Below, piece after piece: positions 58,934 to 64,000 of a stretch of 64,000 nt of DNA. The stretch covers positions 5,399,059 through 5,463,058 of the forward strand of contig OZ025253.1 in assembly GCA_964019135.1 (NCBI GenBank), read 5' to 3'. Numbering within the stretch: position 1 is the first letter of the stretch; every line of letters begins with the position of its first letter. The translations under genes were made by a program, and so were the position numbers. Source of the stretch: Arenicola marina. Lineage: Eukaryota; Annelida; Polychaeta; Arenicolidae. The notes beneath the pieces were generated by a model. It was not told the origin of the DNA. It made no database searches and saw nothing but the letters and a program-made list of their open reading frames with translations.

Positions 58934-61900
58934 TAAAGTCAAGCTTAGATCATTTTTACTTACACTGATTACCTATCAATGCTTAAATATTATGTAGCAA
59001 AATTTAATATGACATGACTTAGTTATGTCTAACAAGGTTATGTCCAGATACAATTTGACCAGGACAAACAGAAAGTCCATTTAAGGTCTATAGTCTTAAG
59101 TTTAAGACACTGGTCTATATCCATGGATTTTAGGTAAACACTCATCACAACTGGTGATAACTGTCAAGCAGTCAATGACAGAGTTAAATAGTACGCGCCT
59201 GATCAGCAGGGTTTGGGGCGGTAGGTCACAGCTGAACAGCTGAATATTAATGAGTATTGATGAGCACACTGTGTGTAATGTGTAATAAACCTGGATGAAA
59301 CTAAAATATTTTTGTAATATAATTGATTTTGCTGGAGCTGACGAACTTAAGAGAGACAACATTACAGTGGCATCTGATAGGTAGGGACCATATGTCCACG
59401 TATGGCATGACGACCCAATCGCCCCACAGCGACGTCGATGAATAACGTTCATTTGACGTCGTCGCAGCGTCGCATTCCAAGTCGTGGATGTGTTGCAAAA
59501 TCGAAAAAATTCCGTTACGACGTCGCGCACGACCTTAATTCGACCGTCATGACAACGTCGGCGTGCCCGCTGGGAATGAACCAAATATCGAATTGTCAGT
59601 GTGAGCCTGATTTTGGCACTATTAACTTAGAAATCTACAAAAACACCATTCTACATATATTGGTGTATTGGTCACCGTATCTGGCCTCTCACCATATGCT
59701 GCAGGTACTGATCACGTGACGCCGGATCGCGGAGATGTCGTGGTGCTACAGATACTCCAGGTTCCTGGTGTCTCCTCCCAAGGGTTACCGCACAAGTGAT
59801 TAGATAGTCCTGCGTGCGGGCCAGGCCGCCAACCATTATAGAACATCTACAGATACTAAAAACATGAATTACCGTAGTTGCTCGAATAAGCGCCCCTGTT
59901 CGAATAAGCCCCGGGGGTGAATAACCTCTAGAGAACCAACATGCTTACTACTTCTTTACGTTCTTTGAAATACGAGGTATTATACAGTTACGACTATATT
60001 ATGTAATATAAGATTATACCAATAACTAAAACTACTGCTAGCCCCCTTGGGCTGGCCTTCTAACAGCCACGAATTCTAATGAAGGAGACGATGCCCATTT
60101 CAGAACTGAATAGTCGTGACGGGCAATAGATATAAGTCTATGGTAGCGCCACAATATATGAAATTGTAATTAATTTCTAAATGCATTTTAGTCTATGCAT
60201 GATTCAATATACAAATGGAAGTGTTTGCAATAATAAGTTTATTATTGATTGAGCATATGAGATTAATACCTTGGGTTTTACAAATCGAAACATTTTGAGT
60301 ACCAAAGATGGCTTTTTGGGGGATTGGGATATTATTGTCGGCACACAAAATACGACCATTTTAGTAAAATTTAGACCATATGTGGGGATATATTAATCTC
60401 AATAGTGGCATACGCTAGTACATCGTGATTTATTACCTAACTGCTTTGACCTCCACAAAGCGCATATGATTAATAATTGATAACCATTCTTGTGAGTGGT
60501 ATCTGATGTTATTATTTCGTTGTTGAATGCACTAAATTCGGTCATTCTCATAGTTTTGGCGTAATGTGCTTGTGGAGCATGTCCCGGCCTTTCTCTGACA
60601 CAAACAAGTTGCATAACATGGCACATTGTTCTTGGCATTTTCCGCGACTTTTTTTCCGCACTAAAAGACACCGCTAGTGGGTTGGAAATGTGCGACGGTC
60701 GTGTTGCCAAGGCTGAGCGTTTAATGTGCTGAACGAAGGCTTTCTGGGCGGGCGGCAGAGCGAGAAGAATTCCAGACGTGTCACGGAGAAACCTCTGAGT
60801 ACGGATACTTGTCAGTATTTGGTTGTCTCACCTCCAAGTGTCTTGACTATCAGTACCTGAGTACCAAGTTCCTCCGTGATGGCAGCCTGAGTGTTGACTT
60901 CAGCCAATTTGACAACTGATACGCTATCAATGACTATAATGACAGTATTCATCTGCTTACCATCGTCGCTTGGTAATTCCCCCACCTTCGGTACAGATCG
61001 TTCCATGAGTTCTTTGAGAAGAACTGACTTTGCCCCACGTCTGAGACTTGTCGTCGTGTCAAATACAGAAGGCGGTGTATCAATGCACCATGCTCATCAA
61101 ACTTTGTTAATGCTGACCACCTCCGCTGGCCAATATTTGAGATAAGCGATGCCAAATGCCAACCTCTGGCGGTATAGCTACCAAGGTGGCTTTTCGCGCC
61201 GAGCGTATGCGGTACGACTGCGCGTCGAAGGTCTTCAGTTTGACACTGGTTAACTTCGTGTCTACTTTGTCTAAGCACTGCTTCAAGGCTTTCTCTCCGA
61301 TCTCATTCACGGGTGTTGCTCCCAGAAATAAACCGGCCGGATATTACTTTTGCTACTTTGACGAACGTGTTTATAGTGATATCGTGGAATAAAAACTCCC
61401 ATAAAAACAGATCGTTGTTTGTTTATCTTCCCTAAACCAAGTTAACTTTGAACAAGACAAAATCGTGGAAGCAGCACTTAAAGTCGCCACGCTCAAGCAA
61501 CTTGTCTGCCCTCCGCCATGATTCCGTCTATTGCCGGTATGTCCGAGAGAAATCTTGCTGCCTTCCCGTCGGGTGGCGTCAAACGGCACGTCTCGATGTT
61601 TGTATGTTGTGCTCTTCGTTTCTTTTTTGCGGAAATCCATTTGCAGTGGAAGTGGCTGATGTGCAGCAGCATTGCCTTCGTCCATACATTCTTAAGGGGA
61701 CTCATGTTGTACATGCCCGCCAGAGGCTGGGTGGTTATTTGGCATGCCACTTGAGGCATGACTCATGCAAGGTCTTCTCGTGCCAGTTTATGTTAGCAGT
61801 GGAAAACTGGGTGAAACGTTTGTGTCGTGTTTTGAAGTACACATACGCAGTGTCCTTTTCTCAAACCTGTTTAAGGACACCATCGTACACTGTTGTGAGG

Positions 61901-62597
61901 TCGCCATGGAAGGTATCGGTGTTGATACTTTGGCTTAGTCTGTTCATTACGGTCATATGGGTCATGCTGCCACTCGCGTTGTCTGTATCAAATGCTATCC
62001 CAACCGACAGTGGGGTTTCACACCACACATGCTGTGATGGAGTTGGTGTGACACAATCAGTCCCTCGACACTGCAATGCTATATCTAACAGTTATTATTG
62101 GCCAGAACATTGAAAAAGATGTCTTATTAATGACTAGAAAGGAAAGGAATTGTGGTGTTTTAGGCCATTTTGGTGCACATAAGCGCCTAGCGGGATTATC
62201 ACCAGAGTCGGAACTCTCGCCGTTTGGGTTTGATCTTAACAACTTGCGAACTCCCATCATGCGAAAGCCGCTCCTAATAGGCAAGAATTGCGGCGTGGTT
62301 TCTGGCATATTCTCGCTTTCACATGCCTGAATTTAATTTCTTATTTGTTACCCATGTTTCAGTGCTTCAAAGGTAAGGTGGAGGGCCGGGAGTGTGGAAG
62401 CATGGAGGTTTCACAGAACCATTTGGCGGCCACTGAACGCGGTAATGTTATCGATGTTTCTTGCGGCGCATGCGCTGTCGCTCGCCTGGTGATAGGATTT
62501 ATTACACATCTTGAATTAATCACTGAACTGTCCGTCATGGAACAACTTGCATTTTAAGCCAGTACTCTTGATCTTCCCTAACCCTTTTGAGCGTATA

Positions 62598-62691
62598 GGT
62601 TACATCCAAAAGGATGCGAAGGCTCACATCTACAAGGATGTAAACGGTTGCACCCAGAAGGGTGTAAAGGCTTGCATCTAAAAGGTGGGAG
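62598..62691. repeat. 24-bp imperfect tandem repeat, duplicate copy
   Basis: Counterpart of 18,267-18,360; no differences noticed. Confidence 0.6.
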
Positions 62692-62788
62692 GGGAATGAT
62701 TTCCCACGTTCGTTCCGGACTATGCCTGAATTAGGTAAGCACGAAGCAGGGTTTGTCCCACAATAAGACAACTGCGTAGCAGAACAAT

Positions 62789-62798
62789 TTTATTTATT
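62789..62798 (-). promoter_or_regulatory. Candidate polyadenylation signal of the second protease gene
   Basis: The overlapping AATAAA pair seen at 18,458-18,467 is retained at the same distance from the stop codon of the duplicate exon. Confidence 0.45.
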
Positions 62799-62939
62799 TT
62801 TCGTTCATTTCTTTTCGAAAAATTTACATCGAAATCAATTCCATTTTTAACAATTATGGTAACCATGGTAATGACAAAAAGGGTTAACCGGATTATTCTG
62901 TGACTTGACAAAGCGGCGACATATCTGTGACGTCATCAC

Positions 62940-63110
62940 TCAGGTGCGCTCGCTAGCCGGAATCAAGCCGTCGATCCACGTGTGGTACCTGGTGACCCTG
63001 GCGTAGACTCCGGGTAAACCGGACGCGCATCCGTACCCCCAGGACACAGCGCCCACCAGGTGGAACTTGTCGTCCCGATCCTGGACCACCAGGGGTCCGC
63101 CGGAGTCTCC
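62940..63110 (-). CDS. Last exon of a second, paralogous protease gene (partial in window)
   Basis: Counterpart of exon 13: phase-0 acceptor CGATCCAG, GDSGGPL with the catalytic serine, VSWGYGC, PGVYARV, WIDGLI and TGA. The 56-residue translation equals that of 18,609-18,779; a synonymous AGA/AGG arginine change is visible. Acceptor, stop and polyadenylation motif are intact, so nothing in the window marks it as a pseudogene. The other twelve exons, if present, lie beyond 64,000. Confidence 0.85.
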   Translation of the reverse strand, partial: GDSGGPLVVQDRDDKFHLVGAVSWGYGCASGLPGVYARVTRYHTWIDGLIPASERT

Positions 63111-63652
63111 CTGGATCGCGAGAAACAGATACATGGCAACGGTTGGTTGGTTATGCACGACGCTTTAACCACTTTTAGTAATATCGTGTCAATGGGAGAA
63201 GGCGAAGGAAGGGAGAGTGGAGCCATGTCCCACGGGGGCAATCCCCTAATCGTTACGAAAAAAGACATGGGATCTGTATCCTGCGACCACGCAGCCATGA
63301 CCACAGTGGGGCTCGAACCACCGATCCAAGTGCCCTTAGGCTCTCAGGTGACCAGAACACTCAATGCATGGCAACGGTTCTGAGGTTCTAAGGGTTCATT
63401 TGGCAGATGAAAGGGGGGGGCAAGGGTATTTCCGTTCCTCGGGAATGGGCTTTTCATTTCACCGTAGAAACGAGGACAATATTTCTTCGTGAACTGGGAA
63501 TGAGATATCAACCGGCCTTCGTGATCAAGGCTTTTCATTATTCGTGGACCGATAATGTTTACCATGTATTCGCCCCTTCCATTGTATACATTTAATTCAT
63601 CTTGACCTGGGAATAAAGACATGACATTTATTCTTCGTGGCTTGGGAACACC

Positions 63653-64000
63653 CTTGATCTGCATAGATGGCGAGATGCTCGTCTTGGTCTGGCCAGATGG
63701 TGAGAGGTCCACCCTTGTTCGGCCTAAGTAGTGAGAGACCAGCCCTTGTTCTGGCTAGATGGTGAGAGACCGAGCCTTGATATAGCTAGATGGTGAGAGA
63801 CCCGCCCTTGGTCTGGCAAGATGCTGAGAGACCGGGCCTTCGTATGGCTAGATAGTGGAGACCCGCCCTTGGTATGGTTAGATGATGAGAGACCCGACCT
63901 TGGTCTGGCTAGATAGTGAGAGGCCCGCCCTTGGTCTGGTTAGATGGTGAGAGGCCCGCCCTTGGTCTGGCTATATAGTGAGAGGCCCGCCCTTGGTCTG
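63653..64000. repeat. 31-bp minisatellite, duplicate copy (cut by window edge)
   Basis: Counterpart of the start of 19,325-19,982, same unit order with a few substitutions. Confidence 0.9.

Larger units (their letters stand above)
58934..64000. repeat. Second copy of 14,603-19,672 (segmental duplication)
   Basis: Base-for-base counterpart of 14,603-19,672 at offset 44,331, changing to 44,328 after a G-run shorter by 3 (63,413-63,420). I count roughly 40 differences in 5 kb (about 1%), with a visible excess in the first 1.2 kb next to the satellite. The copy runs into the right window edge, so its full extent is unknown. Confidence 0.97.

Overview
This is a eukaryotic, metazoan window. It holds one intron-rich mosaic gene on the minus strand, whose exons join at GT/AG sites in matching phase, set among very abundant tandem repeats. 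The domain mix (Ly-6/uPAR-type LU, EGF, SEA, Thr/Pro mucin stalk, trypsin), the short phase-1 exons and the minisatellite-rich introns suggest a marine invertebrate deuterostome such as a lancelet. That species guess is inference; the sequence does not prove it.

Layout. 1-14,602: a 40-bp satellite (array A), cut by the left window edge. 14,603-18,457: spacer with no convincing gene. 18,609-40,110: a 13-exon minus-strand gene, reconstructed here, encoding a predicted 975-residue secreted trypsin-like protease with the order signal peptide, LU, EGF, LU, EGF, SEA, Thr/Pro stalk, trypsin domain. Its introns carry minisatellites of 31, 28, 38 and 39 bp units, and its stalk exon is itself a 66-bp-period coding VNTR. 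40,111-44,757: upstream intergenic DNA with an inverted pair of 11-bp repeat arrays and a decayed, 5'-truncated non-LTR retrotransposon. 44,758-58,933: a second 40-bp satellite (array B). 58,934-64,000: a second copy of 14,603-19,672, about 99% identical and offset by 44.33 kb. It carries the last exon of a second protease gene that would continue past the right edge.

The locus therefore looks like a tandem array with a period near 44 kb, each unit being about 14 kb of satellite plus one protease gene. An unmerged-haplotype assembly error could look the same and has to be excluded.

The two strongest observations are these. First, the protease has an unusual architecture in which a LU+EGF exon pair has been duplicated in front of an SEA-stalk-trypsin unit. 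Second, intron 12, directly downstream of the true 5' splice site of exon 12, contains two partial copies of the exon end and then about 38 copies of a 28-bp unit, most of which repeat the same splice-donor sequence in gene-sense orientation. The same unit also carries an AP-1 palindrome on most copies.
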